64,000 nt of DNA from Streptomyces zingiberis (GCF_012034935.1 NZ_JAATEN010000007.1:248001-312000); one strand, 5' to 3'; shown: positions 1-9,489, counted from the stretch's first letter. Numbers and translations are program-made. The notes: generated by a model from the sequence alone, not told the origin.

Positions 1-71
1 GCGCACCCCGGGCACACGTCCGCCCGGTACGGACACGGCTCGGGTCCGTACCGGGCAGGGAGCACCGGTCC

Positions 72-101
72 GGCCCGGCGGGGGCGCGCCCCCGCCGGGC
101 C
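72..101 (-). terminator. Perfect hairpin downstream of the TauD-family gene
   Basis: A 30-nt perfect palindrome made of GGCCCGGCGGGGGCG and its complement lies 8 nt past the stop of the dioxygenase gene. It is a strong candidate factor-independent terminator for the minus-strand transcript. There is no U-tract, as is usual in Streptomyces. Confidence 0.7.
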
Positions 102-108
102 CGGGGTA

Positions 109-1137
109 TCAGACCAGGGCGGCGACTCCGTCGGTGGAGGCTCCGGAGGCGATGCCGTGCCGGGGCTCCGGCACGGACTCGGGGGCGAGCAGCACCGAGC
201 GGCGGCCGTCCACGCCGACGGGCACGTCCCCGTCGATGGTGACGCGGCGCAGGGTGCGCACGTGGTCGTCGGAGTCGTCCACCCCGTAGTGCTGGGTGGC
301 GCGGTTGTCCCAGATGGCGACGTCGCCGGCGCGCCACCGCCAGCGCACGGTGTTCTCGGGGCGCTCGATGTGGGACTGGAGGACGGCGGTCAGGGCGCGG
401 GAGTCTGCGCCGGAGAGGCCGGAGAGGCGTTGCAGGAAGGTGCCGAGGACCAGGGTCCGTTCGCCGGTCTCGGGGTGGACGCGCACCACCGGGTGCTCGG
501 TGCGGAACTCCGTCGCGGTGAACACCTCGCGGTGCTGGCGCAGTTCGTCCGAGGGGGCGCCGGGGCGCACGGCCGCGTAGTCGTAGGCGTTGGTGTGTTC
601 GCCGCGCAGTCCGTCGGCGAGCACCCGCAGCGGTTCGGGGAGCCTGGCGTAGGCCGCGGCCGTGTTGGCCCACAGGGTGTCGCCGCCGTAGGGCGGGATC
701 ACCTCGGCCCGCAGGACGGAGAAGGCCGGGTACGCGGGGACGAAGGTGACGTCCGTGTGCCACTGGTTGGCCCGGCCGCCGTGGTCGTTGTCGATGCCCA
801 GGGCGTACCGGCCGTCGACGGAGGGCACGGTCGGGTGGGCGACGGGCGTGCCGAGGAGCCGGGCGAACGCCTCGTGCCCGTCGGCGTCCAGGTGGTGCTG
901 ATCGCGGAAGAACACGACCTTGTGTTCGAGGATGGCGGCGCGGATCACCGCCACGGTCCCCGCGTCCAGATCGCCGCCGAGACGGACCCCGGAGACGGTG
1001 GCGCCGATGCGTCCGCCGATCTTGTCGACGGTGAGCGCGGGGGACGGCGCCGTGGCCGGGCCGGCGGCTGCGGCTGCGGCTGCGGCGGGGACGGGGACGG
1101 CGGGCGTGGTGGTACCTGGCGGCACGGAGGACGTCAT
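109..1137 (-). CDS. TauD/TfdA family Fe(II)/2-oxoglutarate dioxygenase
   Basis: 342 aa. Members of this family couple 2-oxoglutarate decarboxylation to hydroxylation of a small substrate, often a sulfonate, sulfate ester or RiPP/NRP side chain. The iron ligands are visible: WHTD gives His127 and Asp129, and the distal His is in TQHYG (about 283). The 2-oxoglutarate-binding Arg is in the TLRR stretch (about 297). The ATG at 1137 is chosen because CGAAAGGG lies about 9 nt upstream and the longer in-frame extension is low-complexity Pro/Arg. Residues 12-33 are an Ala/Pro-rich tail ahead of the fold. The gene stands alone with its own terminator; the substrate cannot be told. Confidence 0.9.
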   Translation of the reverse strand: MTSSVPPGTTTPAVPVPAAAAAAAAGPATAPSPALTVDKIGGRIGATVSGVRLGGDLDAGTVAVIRAAILEHKVVFFRDQHHLDADGHEAFARLLGTPVAHPTVPSVDGRYALGIDNDHGGRANQWHTDVTFVPAYPAFSVLRAEVIPPYGGDTLWANTAAAYARLPEPLRVLADGLRGEHTNAYDYAAVRPGAPSDELRQHREVFTATEFRTEHPVVRVHPETGERTLVLGTFLQRLSGLSGADSRALTAVLQSHIERPENTVRWRWRAGDVAIWDNRATQHYGVDDSDDHVRTLRRVTIDGDVPVGVDGRRSVLLAPESVPEPRHGIASGASTDGVAALV

Positions 1138-1864
1138 GACAGGGCCCTTTCGGAGTGGTGGGAGAGCGGGCGGGCGGGCCGGGGACACAGACCCCGGGAG
1201 GCGCCGCCCCGGCAGGACATCCGGTCCGGGGCGGGCCGGCGGCCCGGACCGGACCAACGGGCCGACCGGGCGTCGGGGCGACGGGGGTCGACGGGCCGAC
1301 GGGCCGACGGGCGGAACCGGAGCGACCGGCAGACCAGTCCGACCGAATAAGCCCAACGACCGGAAAAGAAGGCAGCAAACAGAAGCCGTGAACCGAAATA
1401 CGGGCACCATTCCAACGTTTCGCGCCCGGCATTCACCGGAAGAGAGGAAATCACCTCATGGCGAAACCCCGGAAAGGCCCGGCGCAACGCCGGAGTTCAT
1501 CGCCGGAGAGCGGGGAATCCCCTCCTCGGCCCGGCCGCCGTCCCGATCCGGCGTCTCCCTCACGCCTGTGACCGGCGGGGACAGCGACTCACCCGGCTGA
1601 GCGGCTCAACTGTGGCGGGTGCGGAGAGCGCCCGCCACGCATCGTGGAGGGACATACTGGCGCGCGGCGAACCTCTCCGAATTCCTCACACCCGAAAGTG
1701 TGACAGCGGAGATCTTCACCGTCAACAACACGGCGGGGTTCATCTCACATTCCGGTTTCCCTGTCACAGGCCGGCAGCATTGCCTTCACAATTCCGGCCG
1801 GGCCCCGGATTCCGCCCCGCCCGGGCGGGCGCGCGGACACGGCGCCCCGGCGGGGATCCCCGGG
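1138..1864. other. Intergenic stretch without a convincing gene
   Basis: About 730 nt upstream of the dioxygenase. Reading frames exist but show no family resemblance, no good ribosome site and no consistent codon bias. It probably holds the dioxygenase promoter. Confidence 0.5.
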
Positions 1865-2056
1865 TCACCGCGAGGCGCGGGTGACCGTGAGCAGGAGCGG
1901 TGACCGAACGCCGAGCCGGGCGGCGGAGTCGGCCACCGTCTCGGCGAGCCATCCGACGGCGTCACAGGACCACTCGGCGAGTTCGCCGCGCAGGACCAGG
2001 CCGTGCCGGGGCGGACCGTTCCAGAAACCGTCGTCGAACAGCGGCGGCGGCGCGCC
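1865..2056 (-). pseudogene. C-terminal fragment of an unrecognised protein
   Basis: A minus-strand frame of about 63 codons ends in TGA at 1865 and reads like a real protein tail. It contains FWNGPPRHGLVLRGELAEW followed by a helix-like WLAETVADSAARLGV segment. No start codon with a ribosome site precedes it, and upstream the frame dissolves into Gly/Ala codons. I read it as a 3' remnant left by deletion just upstream of the graspetide cluster. The family is not recognised. Confidence 0.35.
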
Positions 2057-2239
2057 GCCCCCTCCGGCGGCATGGCGGGACCCACAAGCGATGCCGCCTC
2101 ACACTCGGACACTGCCTTATACACCCCTCCCGGTCAGCAATGCACAGATCACCCGACATCGACCGAATGTGCCCTATCGTTCCGGTCCGGAGGACACCAC
2201 ACTGTTCCCCCCGGATTCCCTGTGCGTTGGAGGCGAGAA

Positions 2240-2488
2240 GTGAGCGAGGCCATGCGCCCTTGGGGCGTGACGCGCATGAAGCCCTACCCGGACACGGTCA
2301 ACCTGCCGGAAGCCGAGATCGTGCTGGATCCGACCACCCAGACAGCGCGATGGATCAATCCGAACGGGCTCGCCGTACCGGTGGCGGAACGGCACAAGCG
2401 GTCTGAGACCAATAAGGAAACCCGCGCCAAGACCAGCATGGACGGCACGCCCGACGAGGGCTCCGACCAGGAAGGTGACACCGATTGA
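2240..2488 (+). CDS. tgmA: Graspetide precursor peptide (putative ATP-grasp-modified RiPP)
   Basis: 82 aa from GTG, with GGAGG 6 nt upstream. An in-frame ATG lies at 2252 but has no better site. The leader carries the family signature RPWGVTRMKPYP (residues 6-17), which the ATP-grasp maturase is expected to recognise. The last 20 or so residues form a core rich in donors (Thr61, Lys64, Thr65, Ser66, Thr70, Ser75, Thr81) and acids (Asp68, Asp72, Glu73, Asp76, Glu78, Asp80, Asp82). This is the composition needed for side-chain omega-ester or amide links. Asp68-Gly69 is a natural aspartimide site. The stop overlaps the TTG start of the ligase (TTGA), so the two are translationally coupled. Ring connectivity cannot be read from sequence. 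Confidence 0.88.
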   Translation: MSEAMRPWGVTRMKPYPDTVNLPEAEIVLDPTTQTARWINPNGLAVPVAERHKRSETNKETRAKTSMDGTPDEGSDQEGDTD

Positions 2489-3456
2489 GTGCGTCCTCGC
2501 CGGTCCTGGTCATCTCCCGGCTCGATGACGGGACCGCGGACACGGTCATCGAGGAGCTGAACCGGCGGCGGGTACCGGTGGTACGGCTCGATCCCGGGGA
2601 CTTTCCCACCGAGATCACCGTCACCGCTCGCCTTGACAACGGCGGCCTGCGGGGCGGCCTGCGGACGCCGACCCGCCTCGCCGACCTCGAGGGGGTGCGA
2701 TCGGTTTACTGGCGGCGGCCACGCCCCTACGCCCTCCGGCCAGGGCTGGGCGGACCGGCCGCCCGGTGGAGCCGGGAAGAGGCCCGTTACGGTCTCGGCG
2801 GGATCCTGGCGTCCCTGCCTGACACCCATTATGTGAACCATCCATGGCACAACAGGAACGCCGAGCACAAGCCGACGCAGCTGTCCACAGCGGCACGGTG
2901 CGGTTTCGACGTCCCGCCGACGATCCTGACGAACAGCGAGGACGCGGCGCGGGACTTCGCTCGTGAACACGGTCCGGTGGTCTACAAACCCCTCCGGAAC
3001 ACGTGCTACCAGGATGCCGAGGGCCGGGCGCTGACCGTGTGGGTCGATGAGATCGATCCCACCGAACTCGACGCCGGTGTCGCCCAGACCATGCACCTGT
3101 TTCAGAAACTCGTCCCCTCCGTGGCCGATCTGCGCGTGACCGCCGTGGGCCAAGAGGTGTTCACCGTCCGGATCGACGGCTCGCCGGGATTGGACTGGCG
3201 ACGGCATTACGAGAGGCTGTCGTACACCCTCATCGGCACTCCGCCAGGGCTCGCCGGTGGTGTTCGCCGCTATCTGGACGCCTTCGGCCTCGTCTTCGGC
3301 GCCTTCGACTTCGGTGTGGACCGCGACGGCCGGATCTGGTGGTACGAGTGCAACCCGAACGGGCAGTTCGCCTGGTTTCCCGAACGGGTCACCGCACGGA
3401 TCGTCTCCGCCGTCGCCGACCAGCTCCACCACGGAGGAGAGCCCCGTGCCCACTGA
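2485..3456 (+). CDS. tgmB: ATP-grasp ribosomal peptide maturase (graspetide ligase)
   Basis: 323 aa from a TTG start overlapping the precursor stop. The family activates Asp/Glu side chains of the precursor as acyl phosphates and joins them to Ser/Thr/Lys side chains. Visible signatures are an N-terminal domain with VLVISRLDDGTADTVIEEL, the ATP-binding strand VVYKPL in the middle, and the metal-ligand motif YECNPNGQ (Glu288, Asn290, Asn292) near the C-terminus. The gene sits between its substrate and the methyltransferase, with an 11-nt overlap to the latter. Confidence 0.92.
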   Translation: MSASSPVLVISRLDDGTADTVIEELNRRRVPVVRLDPGDFPTEITVTARLDNGGLRGGLRTPTRLADLEGVRSVYWRRPRPYALRPGLGGPAARWSREEARYGLGGILASLPDTHYVNHPWHNRNAEHKPTQLSTAARCGFDVPPTILTNSEDAARDFAREHGPVVYKPLRNTCYQDAEGRALTVWVDEIDPTELDAGVAQTMHLFQKLVPSVADLRVTAVGQEVFTVRIDGSPGLDWRRHYERLSYTLIGTPPGLAGGVRRYLDAFGLVFGAFDFGVDRDGRIWWYECNPNGQFAWFPERVTARIVSAVADQLHHGGEPRAH

Positions 3457-4582
3457 TACCGCCTCGCTGCGCCGCGCCCTCGCGGAGGAGATCACCCGTG
3501 CGGATCCCGCGCTCGACCCGGAATGGTGTGAGGCTGTCGCGGCCGTACCGCGCGAGATCTTTCTCGGTCAGGCCGTCTTCCGCCCCGCCGGCGCCGCCTG
3601 GGAGCCGGTGTCCCGGGCGGCGGCGGGTGAGGAGGAGTGGCTGCGGATGGCCCACGCCGACCGCACCTGGGTGACCCAGGTCGACGGCGTGGACGCAGCC
3701 GTCGCCGAGGGCCCCGTCTCGGGGACGCCCACGTCCTCGGCGACCCTCCCTTCCCTCGTCGTGCGCACCGCCCAGGTGTCGGAGGTCGAACGGGGCCGGA
3801 AAGTGCTCGAAGTGGGAACCGGTACCGGCTATTCCACGGCGATCCTCTGCCACCGGCTCGGCGCGGAGCAGGTGGTCAGCGTCGAGTACGACCCCGGGCT
3901 GGCCGCGAGCGCGGCCACCCGCCTCGGCCGCGCCGGGTACGCACCCGTCCTGGTGACCGGGGACGGCCTTCAGGGATGCGCAGAGCACGCCGACTACGAC
4001 GCGATCGTCGCCACCTGCTCCACCCGTTTCATCCCTCCGTCGTGGTTCTGGCAGCTCAGGGACGCGGGGTCGATCACGACCACGATCAGTGGCTGGATGC
4101 TTGCCGCCGGGCTGATCCGCCTCACCCTCGACGGCGAGGGCACCGCGCACGGTCGTTTCACCGCCGACACCATCACCTACATGCTCGCCCGCCCACACGA
4201 GCGCCCCCCGGCCCCGGTGTTCTTCCGGCAGGACGGGCACGCCCGTTCCACACGGTTGGACCCCGGCCTCCTGGAGCGGTGGGCCGGGCGTTTCGTCGCG
4301 CAGCTTGCTGCCCCTTCGGCCGAGTTGATGGCCAGTGATACCGGCTTCGTACTGCGTGACGTGGCGACGGGGTCGCAGGCGTGGACGGAGCCCGAGGGCC
4401 GGGGGTGGACGGTGCACCAGAACGGGCCGCTGCGGCTGTGGGACCAGGTGGAGGACGCACTGCGCACCTGGCAGGAGGCCGGGGCGCCGGACCTCACCGG
4501 CTTCGGGATGACGGCAACTCCCTGGGAGCAGACCGTGTGGATCGGCTCGCCGGAGGGGCCTGGCTGGCGCCTCCCCGTCTGA
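3446..4582 (+). CDS. tgmC: PIMT-like O-methyltransferase of the graspetide cluster
   Basis: 378 aa, starting at GTG 3446 with GGAGGA upstream and overlapping tgmB by 11 nt. It resembles protein L-isoaspartate O-methyltransferases, with SAM motif I VLEVGTGTGYSTAIL at about 120-134 and a C-terminal extension beyond the classic fold. In the related fuscimiditide pathway such an enzyme methylates a core Asp, which then cyclises to an aspartimide. The same role is inferred here. Cellular substrate repair is a less likely alternative because of the operon context. Confidence 0.88.
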   Translation: MPTDTASLRRALAEEITRADPALDPEWCEAVAAVPREIFLGQAVFRPAGAAWEPVSRAAAGEEEWLRMAHADRTWVTQVDGVDAAVAEGPVSGTPTSSATLPSLVVRTAQVSEVERGRKVLEVGTGTGYSTAILCHRLGAEQVVSVEYDPGLAASAATRLGRAGYAPVLVTGDGLQGCAEHADYDAIVATCSTRFIPPSWFWQLRDAGSITTTISGWMLAAGLIRLTLDGEGTAHGRFTADTITYMLARPHERPPAPVFFRQDGHARSTRLDPGLLERWAGRFVAQLAAPSAELMASDTGFVLRDVATGSQAWTEPEGRGWTVHQNGPLRLWDQVEDALRTWQEAGAPDLTGFGMTATPWEQTVWIGSPEGPGWRLPV

Positions 4583-4601
4583 TGGCAGGATCCGGGAGGC
4601 C

Positions 4602-4616
4602 GGGGCCGACGGCCCC
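4602..4616 (+). terminator. Short GC hairpin after the graspetide operon
   Basis: GGGGCC-gac-GGCCCC lies 20 nt after the tgmC stop and ahead of the convergent methyltransferase gene. It is a plausible weak terminator. Confidence 0.45.
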
Positions 4617-4669
4617 ACGGTAAGTCGTGCGCGGCCTCTGCCGAAACCGCCGTGGAGGCCGGGACCGCC

Positions 4670-5368
4670 TCAGCCCGCCCCCCGCCCGGACGGCCTCGGC
4701 GGCCCCGATCGCTCCGGCGGCGGTGCGGGTGCCGGCGGCTTCTCGGCGGTGCCGAGGACGCACGTCCCGGCGGGCCCGGGTGCGGGGAAGGTGAAGGTCC
4801 GCAGGGCCGTGACCGTGAATCCCGCGTCCCGGATCGCGGCCACGGTGTCGCGCCCCAGGTGGCAGCCGCCGCACAGGAGCGGCCAGACGGTGGCGTCCAG
4901 TACGCGCTGGACACGGCGCGTACCGGAGGTGACGGCCCGGACGTGCTCGAAGAAGCGGAGGTGCCCGCCGGGGCGCAGCACGCGCCGGATCTCGGCGAGG
5001 ACCGCGGCCTGGTCACCGACGGAGCACAGGGTCAGGGAGACCACCGCCGCGTCGAACGAGGCGCCGTCGGCGGGCAGTCGCTCGCCCCGGGCGCCGGCCA
5101 CCTCGACCGGGACGGGGGCGGCGCGGGCGGCGTCCGCCGCGAGGGCGCGCAGCCTCGGCTCCGGCTCCACCGCGAGGAGGTGCGCCACCCCGGGCGGGTA
5201 GTGCGGAAAGTTCAGGCCGTGGCCCGCGCCGATCTCGACGACCCGCCCGGTCAGCCCTTCCAGCAGGCTCCGGCGGTGCCGGGCGGCGCCGGCCTTCTCC
5301 AGCGCGGGCCCCGCGACGTGCGCGTAGTACCGGGCGAACAGGGGCCTGCGGGGGGCCGATCGGGCCAT
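4670..5368 (-). CDS. Class I SAM-dependent methyltransferase
   Basis: 232 aa. The SAM-binding motif GRVVEIGAGHGLNFPHYP (about 40-57) and the later RVLRPGGHLRFFEH strand are typical of methyltransferase-11 type enzymes. The spacing resembles small-molecule and phospholipid methyltransferases. It is convergent with the graspetide operon and not coupled to it, so a role there is unsupported. The C-terminus is a Pro/Ala/Gly-rich tail. The substrate is unknown. Confidence 0.85.
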   Translation of the reverse strand: MARSAPRRPLFARYYAHVAGPALEKAGAARHRRSLLEGLTGRVVEIGAGHGLNFPHYPPGVAHLLAVEPEPRLRALAADAARAAPVPVEVAGARGERLPADGASFDAAVVSLTLCSVGDQAAVLAEIRRVLRPGGHLRFFEHVRAVTSGTRRVQRVLDATVWPLLCGGCHLGRDTVAAIRDAGFTVTALRTFTFPAPGPAGTCVLGTAEKPPAPAPPPERSGPPRPSGRGAG

Positions 5369-5851
5369 GGGTCTCTCCCCCTCGTCTCTCCTCGTCCCCG
5401 GGGCGACTCCATCCGGCGGCCCCGTCGGCGCACCGGCGTCACGCTACCGGTGACCGGAGGATTCCGGGGTCGAGGAGGCATCCCCGGGGCGCGCCGAAGC
5501 GAGGGGTGACGAGATCCCCGGACGTGGCCCGGCACGGTCACCGGGGACTCGCGCGGCCGGCGTCGAGTACCCGCGCCGCCGTCTCCCCGCGGGATCGCGC
5601 CCGGCGACGTCACCTGCCCGGCCGCTTGCCGCCGCCGGTACGGCATCCCGGCCCGGAGGGAGCACGGCGACCGCGTCCCGTTTGACGGCTCTCCGGCGGG
5701 TAGCCGTGACCACAGGCCGTCCCGCGACTCCGTCCGCGACGCGGGCGCCGGACGGCGACCCGGCCGGGGATGTCCCTTCGGACACCGAGGTGCCCGCCCC
5801 GGTGGCACGACCGCACCCGAGCGCGGGGCCACGGCCCCGCAAAGGACCCCG
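5369..5851. other. Divergent intergenic region
   Basis: About 480 nt between the divergent methyltransferase and GAF-ANTAR genes. No convincing frame or RNA was seen. Both promoters must lie here. Confidence 0.5.
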
Positions 5852-6577
5852 ATGAGTTCCGACGACGCACAGAAGAGCAACCTCCTCATCCAGTGGCTGC
5901 TGGAGACGGAGACCTTCGAGGACTTCCTCACCACCCTGGTCGACGCGGCCCGGGAGCGCTCCGGCGCGGAGGGCGTCGGCCTCACGCTGGAGGGTGACGG
6001 CCGGCCGATGACCGTGGTCAGCTCCGGCACGGTGGCGCCGAAGCTGGACGAGAAGCAGTACGGCCTGGACGACGGGCCCTGCCTGCGCTCCCTGCGTTCG
6101 GGCGAGGAGATCCTCGTCGACGACCTCCTCACCGAGACCCGGTGGGGCGACTACCCCGGCTACGCCGTGGCCTGCGGCATCCGCTCCTCCCTCTCCCTCC
6201 CGATCGCCCCGCACAGCCACACCGCCGCGGCCCTCAACCTCTACGCGGCACCGCCCGCCTCGTTCGCCGGACAGGACCTGGCCCCGCTGCGTTCCCTCGC
6301 CGCGGAGGCCACCGGCGGCATCGCCCTGGCCCGGCGCATCACCGAGGCCCAGGAGTTCGCCGACCAGATGCGGACCGCGATGGCTTCCCGCAGCGTCATC
6401 GACCAGGCCCTCGGCGTGATCATGGGGCAGCGGCGCTGCACCGCCGAGGAGGCCTTCTCGATCCTGCGGTCCGCGTCCCAGCACAAGAACGTCAAGCTGC
6501 GCGACCTGTGCGCCGATCTGATCACCAACCTCACCGGCAAGCCGCCCACCGAGGGCCGTTTCACCCCGCGCGCCTGA
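5852..6577 (+). CDS. GAF and ANTAR domain-containing protein
   Basis: 241 aa with AAAGGA about 10 nt before ATG. An N-terminal GAF domain (about 12-150) is followed by an ANTAR RNA-binding domain (about 170-225). The ANTAR part includes ASRSVIDQALGVIMGQRRC and the following helix with AEEAFSILRSASQ. ANTAR proteins bind dual-hexanucleotide RNA hairpins and cause antitermination. The GAF domain probably senses a ligand or redox state. No target hairpin is obvious next to the gene. Confidence 0.9.
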   Translation: MSSDDAQKSNLLIQWLLETETFEDFLTTLVDAARERSGAEGVGLTLEGDGRPMTVVSSGTVAPKLDEKQYGLDDGPCLRSLRSGEEILVDDLLTETRWGDYPGYAVACGIRSSLSLPIAPHSHTAAALNLYAAPPASFAGQDLAPLRSLAAEATGGIALARRITEAQEFADQMRTAMASRSVIDQALGVIMGQRRCTAEEAFSILRSASQHKNVKLRDLCADLITNLTGKPPTEGRFTPRA

Positions 6578-6744
6578 CGGCCGTCCCCCGTTCCCCGCCC
6601 CGGCCCGGTCCGCCCCGGCTCGGCTGTACGCGCGGCACCCCTCCGTGTACGCGCCGCGTGGCGTGACGGCGCTGCCCGGAGCCCGTTGCCCCAGGGAGGC
6701 AGTACGGGCACCTGGCGCACGGAGCCGAAGGGCGGGGAACAGCG

Positions 6745-7623
6745 GTGGCGATCGATGAGACGACGGTGGGTCACGAAGACGACGGGGAACACGGTGACGG
6801 GGTGACGGCGCGATCCGCGGACGCCTCGGGCCGGGGCGTGGTCACCGCCTTCGGCCAGAGCATGAAGGCGCTGCGCCGCCGGACCGGCATGGAACGTGAG
6901 GAGTTCGGGCGCCGCCTGGGATACGCGCCGTCCACCATCGCCTCGTTCGAGCAGGGCCGGAGAATCCCCTCTCCCCGGACCATCGACCGCGCGGACGAGC
7001 TGCTGGGCGCCGACGGCCTGCTGACCGTGTGGAAGGAGCAGGTGGAGCGGGCGCAGTACCCGGTGTTCTTCCAGGGGATGGCAGAGCTCGAGAAAGAGTG
7101 CATCGAATTGCTCATGTATGACACACACGTCGTCAACGGTCTGCTCCAGACCGAGGAGTACATGAGAGCTCTGCTGGCCATGAGGCGCCCGAACCTGGAC
7201 CCGGAAACGGTGGACCAACGAGTCTCCGCACGGCTCAACCGGAGGATCATCTTCGACCGCAGACCGGCACCTCTTCTGAGTTTCGTGATGGACGAGGCGG
7301 TACTGCGCCACCGCTACGGCGGCAGCGGTGTGCTGCACCGGCAGCTTGAACACCTTCTGTTGGTCGGCAGGAAGCCCAACGTCGAGATCCAGGTCATGCC
7401 GCTCGACTGCGAGGACAACGCGGGTGTCAACGGGCCATTTACGGTGGTCACGCGGAAGGACGGCAAGAAGTTCGTGTACTGCGAGACGCACGCCAGCAGC
7501 ACCCTGGAGACCGACCCGGCACAAACGGCTCTTGCCGCCGCTCGCTATGGGATTATCCGATCCCAGGCTCTCAGTCCGCGGGAGTCGCTCGACTTCATCG
7601 AAGGGTTGTTGGGATCACCATGA
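6745..7623 (+). CDS. XRE-family helix-turn-helix regulator with DUF5753
   Basis: 292 aa from GTG, after an acidic leader of about 30 residues. The HTH (about 40-95) contains LRRRTGMEREEFGRRLGYAPSTIASFEQGRRIPS. The rest is the DUF5753 domain, recognised by the LLQTEEYMRALL motif. These regulators are abundant in Streptomyces and usually pair with DUF397 genes. Here the stop overlaps the DUF397 start (ATGA). Confidence 0.9.
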   Translation: MAIDETTVGHEDDGEHGDGVTARSADASGRGVVTAFGQSMKALRRRTGMEREEFGRRLGYAPSTIASFEQGRRIPSPRTIDRADELLGADGLLTVWKEQVERAQYPVFFQGMAELEKECIELLMYDTHVVNGLLQTEEYMRALLAMRRPNLDPETVDQRVSARLNRRIIFDRRPAPLLSFVMDEAVLRHRYGGSGVLHRQLEHLLLVGRKPNVEIQVMPLDCEDNAGVNGPFTVVTRKDGKKFVYCETHASSTLETDPAQTALAAARYGIIRSQALSPRESLDFIEGLLGSP

Positions 7624-7838
7624 ACGATGCCGAGTGCTCGGCCGCCGCAACCGGACTCGACTGGTTCAAGAGCAGTTACAGCGGAACCGAGGGGGGCCAG
7701 TGCCTGGAGGCCGCCACCGGTGAGGGAGTCGTTCACGTCCGCGACTCCAAGGACCTCACCCGCCCGGGCATACGCGTGTCACGGGCGGCGTGGGCGGGGT
7801 TCGTCGCGATGGCGTCCGCGCCGAGGACCGGCGTCTGA
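7620..7838 (+). CDS. DUF397 domain small protein
   Basis: 72 aa. The hallmark is WFKSSYSGTEGGQCLEAA followed by VHVRDSKD and a conserved Trp-Phe region. The gene is translationally coupled by ATGA to the XRE/DUF5753 gene, the normal arrangement of this regulator/partner module. The biochemical role is not established. Confidence 0.9.
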   Translation: MNDAECSAAATGLDWFKSSYSGTEGGQCLEAATGEGVVHVRDSKDLTRPGIRVSRAAWAGFVAMASAPRTGV

Positions 7839-7888
7839 CCTACGCCTGACCTACGACCGGCCGACGCCTGACGAACCTCCGCATGCAG

Positions 7889-7921
7889 GAGCCCTGCCGC
7901 CCGTGACGGGTGGCAGGGCTC
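7889..7921. terminator. Bidirectional terminator between convergent genes
   Basis: A 15-bp stem (GAGCCCTGCCGCCCG and its complement with one G-T pair) with a 3-nt loop sits between the DUF397 stop and the stop of the convergent DsbA-like gene. Confidence 0.8.
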
Positions 7922-7940
7922 GCGCACGCGAGGGGCCGCG

Positions 7941-8627
7941 TCAGCCGGACAGCCGGTCCTCGATCAGCGCCTCGAACTCCTCGTAGGAGCGGGGGTTGGC
8001 GATCCGCTCGCCGTCGACGAAGAAGGTCGGGGTCCCCTGGACGTCCAGGCCGTGGCCGTCGCGCTGGTCGTACCGCACGCGGGCGATGACCTCCGGGTCG
8101 TCCAGCGCGGCGTCGAACTCGTCCATGTCGAGGCCGATGTCGCGGGCGTAGCCGCGGAAGACGTCCTTCTTGCTCTCCTGCGCCTCGCCCCACTCCTGCT
8201 GTGTGTCGAAGAGCTTGGCGTACATGGCCTCGAACTTGTCCTGCCGGGCGGCGGCCTCGGCGGCGAGGGCGGCGAGTTCCCCGTTGCGGTGGCCGGGCAT
8301 GGGGAAGTACCGGGCGACGAAGGTGACCCGGTCGCCGTACTTCTCGCGGAGCTTCTCCACCGCCGGGTACACCGCGCCGCACGCCTCGCACTCGAAGTCG
8401 AGGAACTCGACGACCGTCAGTTCGCTCCGCTCCGGATCGGTGAGCCGGTGACTGGAGTCACGCAGGGGTTCGGCCTGGCCTATGGGGCTGGCCTCGGGGA
8501 CGACGGTGTCACGAGCACCGCCACCGGAGCGGTCGCCGGGTGAGAACAGGAGAAAGCTGCCGAGGGCGGCGGCGAAGGCCAGGGCGATCACCGCGGCGAT
8601 GGTCAGATGCTTGGTCGACTTCTTCAT
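7941..8627 (-). CDS. DsbA-family thioredoxin-fold protein, membrane-anchored
   Basis: 228 aa starting at ATG 8627, with AGAGGA upstream. The start gives an N-terminal signal anchor (about residues 8-29). The thioredoxin-like domain carries Cys80-Glu-Ala-Cys83 in FLDFECEACGAVYP, and PMPGHRNGELAALAAEAA follows. Such proteins form or exchange disulfides outside the membrane. No partner gene is adjacent. It is distinct from the lasso-cluster homologue at 17.6 kb. Confidence 0.88.
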   Translation of the reverse strand: MKKSTKHLTIAAVIALAFAAALGSFLLFSPGDRSGGGARDTVVPEASPIGQAEPLRDSSHRLTDPERSELTVVEFLDFECEACGAVYPAVEKLREKYGDRVTFVARYFPMPGHRNGELAALAAEAAARQDKFEAMYAKLFDTQQEWGEAQESKKDVFRGYARDIGLDMDEFDAALDDPEVIARVRYDQRDGHGLDVQGTPTFFVDGERIANPRSYEEFEALIEDRLSG

Positions 8628-9054
8628 GGGTCCTCTGTGGTTCGGGGCGGGGTCGGGCACGGGTGGGGCGGTGTGGTCCGGGGCTGTTGGGGTGAGGGTG
8701 AGACGGGGGCGGGGGCGAGGGGCGTCCGTGTGTGAGGGACGGAGGCGATGGCACCACGGCGTCCGCTGCCACCGCCGCCGTTGCCGCCGCCGTTGCCGCG
8801 CTTCCGCCACGCGGAGGAGACGCCGTACCCGCGTACGGAAGGGAGCGGGGAACGCCTCACCGGTGGCCGGGACATCCCCGGGAAGCCGGGCGGACCGGAA
8901 CGGTCCGGGATCAGGCCACGGCTCTGCACCCCTGCCGGACGGGACCGGCCCCGCCACGCGCACGGCGGACTCCACGGAAGAACGGCCACGCCACGGAGTT
9001 GGTTCACCCGTCACGTCACGCGCGGGCCTCCCCCGGCGCGCCCCGCGCCTCCCC
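8628..9054. other. Intergenic region upstream of the DsbA-like gene
   Basis: About 430 nt with long open but repetitive frames, rich in Pro and Arg on every strand. No ribosome site or family resemblance was seen. Confidence 0.45.
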
Positions 9055-9489
9055 CTATACCCGCTGCACCTGGAGCCGGTGGAGGTCAGGGGCGCGCCCG
9101 GGCGGAGCCGCCGGTGCCTCGCGCACCGGCCACACCTCCACCGTCCAGGCACCGGCGGTCCCGTCCTCCGGCGGGGGCGCGGGCGAGCTCACCGGGCCGC
9201 CCGTCACGGCGACCGGGCCGGCCACGGGCCGGCAGTGCGCGTCACCCGGCTGGTGCCCGGTACCGGGGCCGGGGCAGAGGTGAGCGGAGACCACCCGGCC
9301 CGGCGTCTCGCCGCCCGGCGCGCTCACCGACAGGGCGGGCCCGGGGGCGGAGAGCACCTCACCCACGGCGTGACCGCCGCAGACCGGCACCGTCCACACC
9401 AGCGCCACGAGGAGAAGGACCCAGTGCAGCGCACCCCACGGACCGGCGCGGCTCACCGCACCGCCGCCGTCCCGCCGCCGGTCACTCAT
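9055..9489 (-). CDS. Hypothetical membrane or secreted protein
   Basis: 144 aa from ATG 9489. A basic N-terminus (SDRRRD) precedes a hydrophobic segment, HWVLLLVALVWTVPV (about 22-36), a signal anchor or signal peptide. A Pro/Gly/Ala-rich extracytoplasmic part contains two Cys (in VCGG and HLCPG) and an HCRPVAGP stretch. No family is recognised. Confidence 0.55.
   Translation of the reverse strand: MSDRRRDGGGAVSRAGPWGALHWVLLLVALVWTVPVCGGHAVGEVLSAPGPALSVSAPGGETPGRVVSAHLCPGPGTGHQPGDAHCRPVAGPVAVTGGPVSSPAPPPEDGTAGAWTVEVWPVREAPAAPPGRAPDLHRLQVQRV

Noticed and set aside
3257..3445. Longer N-terminal extension of the graspetide methyltransferase
   Set aside because: It lies wholly within tgmB in another frame; the GTG at 3446 has a proper ribosome site.
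4670..5368. Methyltransferase as part of the graspetide pathway
   Set aside because: It is convergent, separated by a hairpin, and the pathway already has its own methyltransferase.
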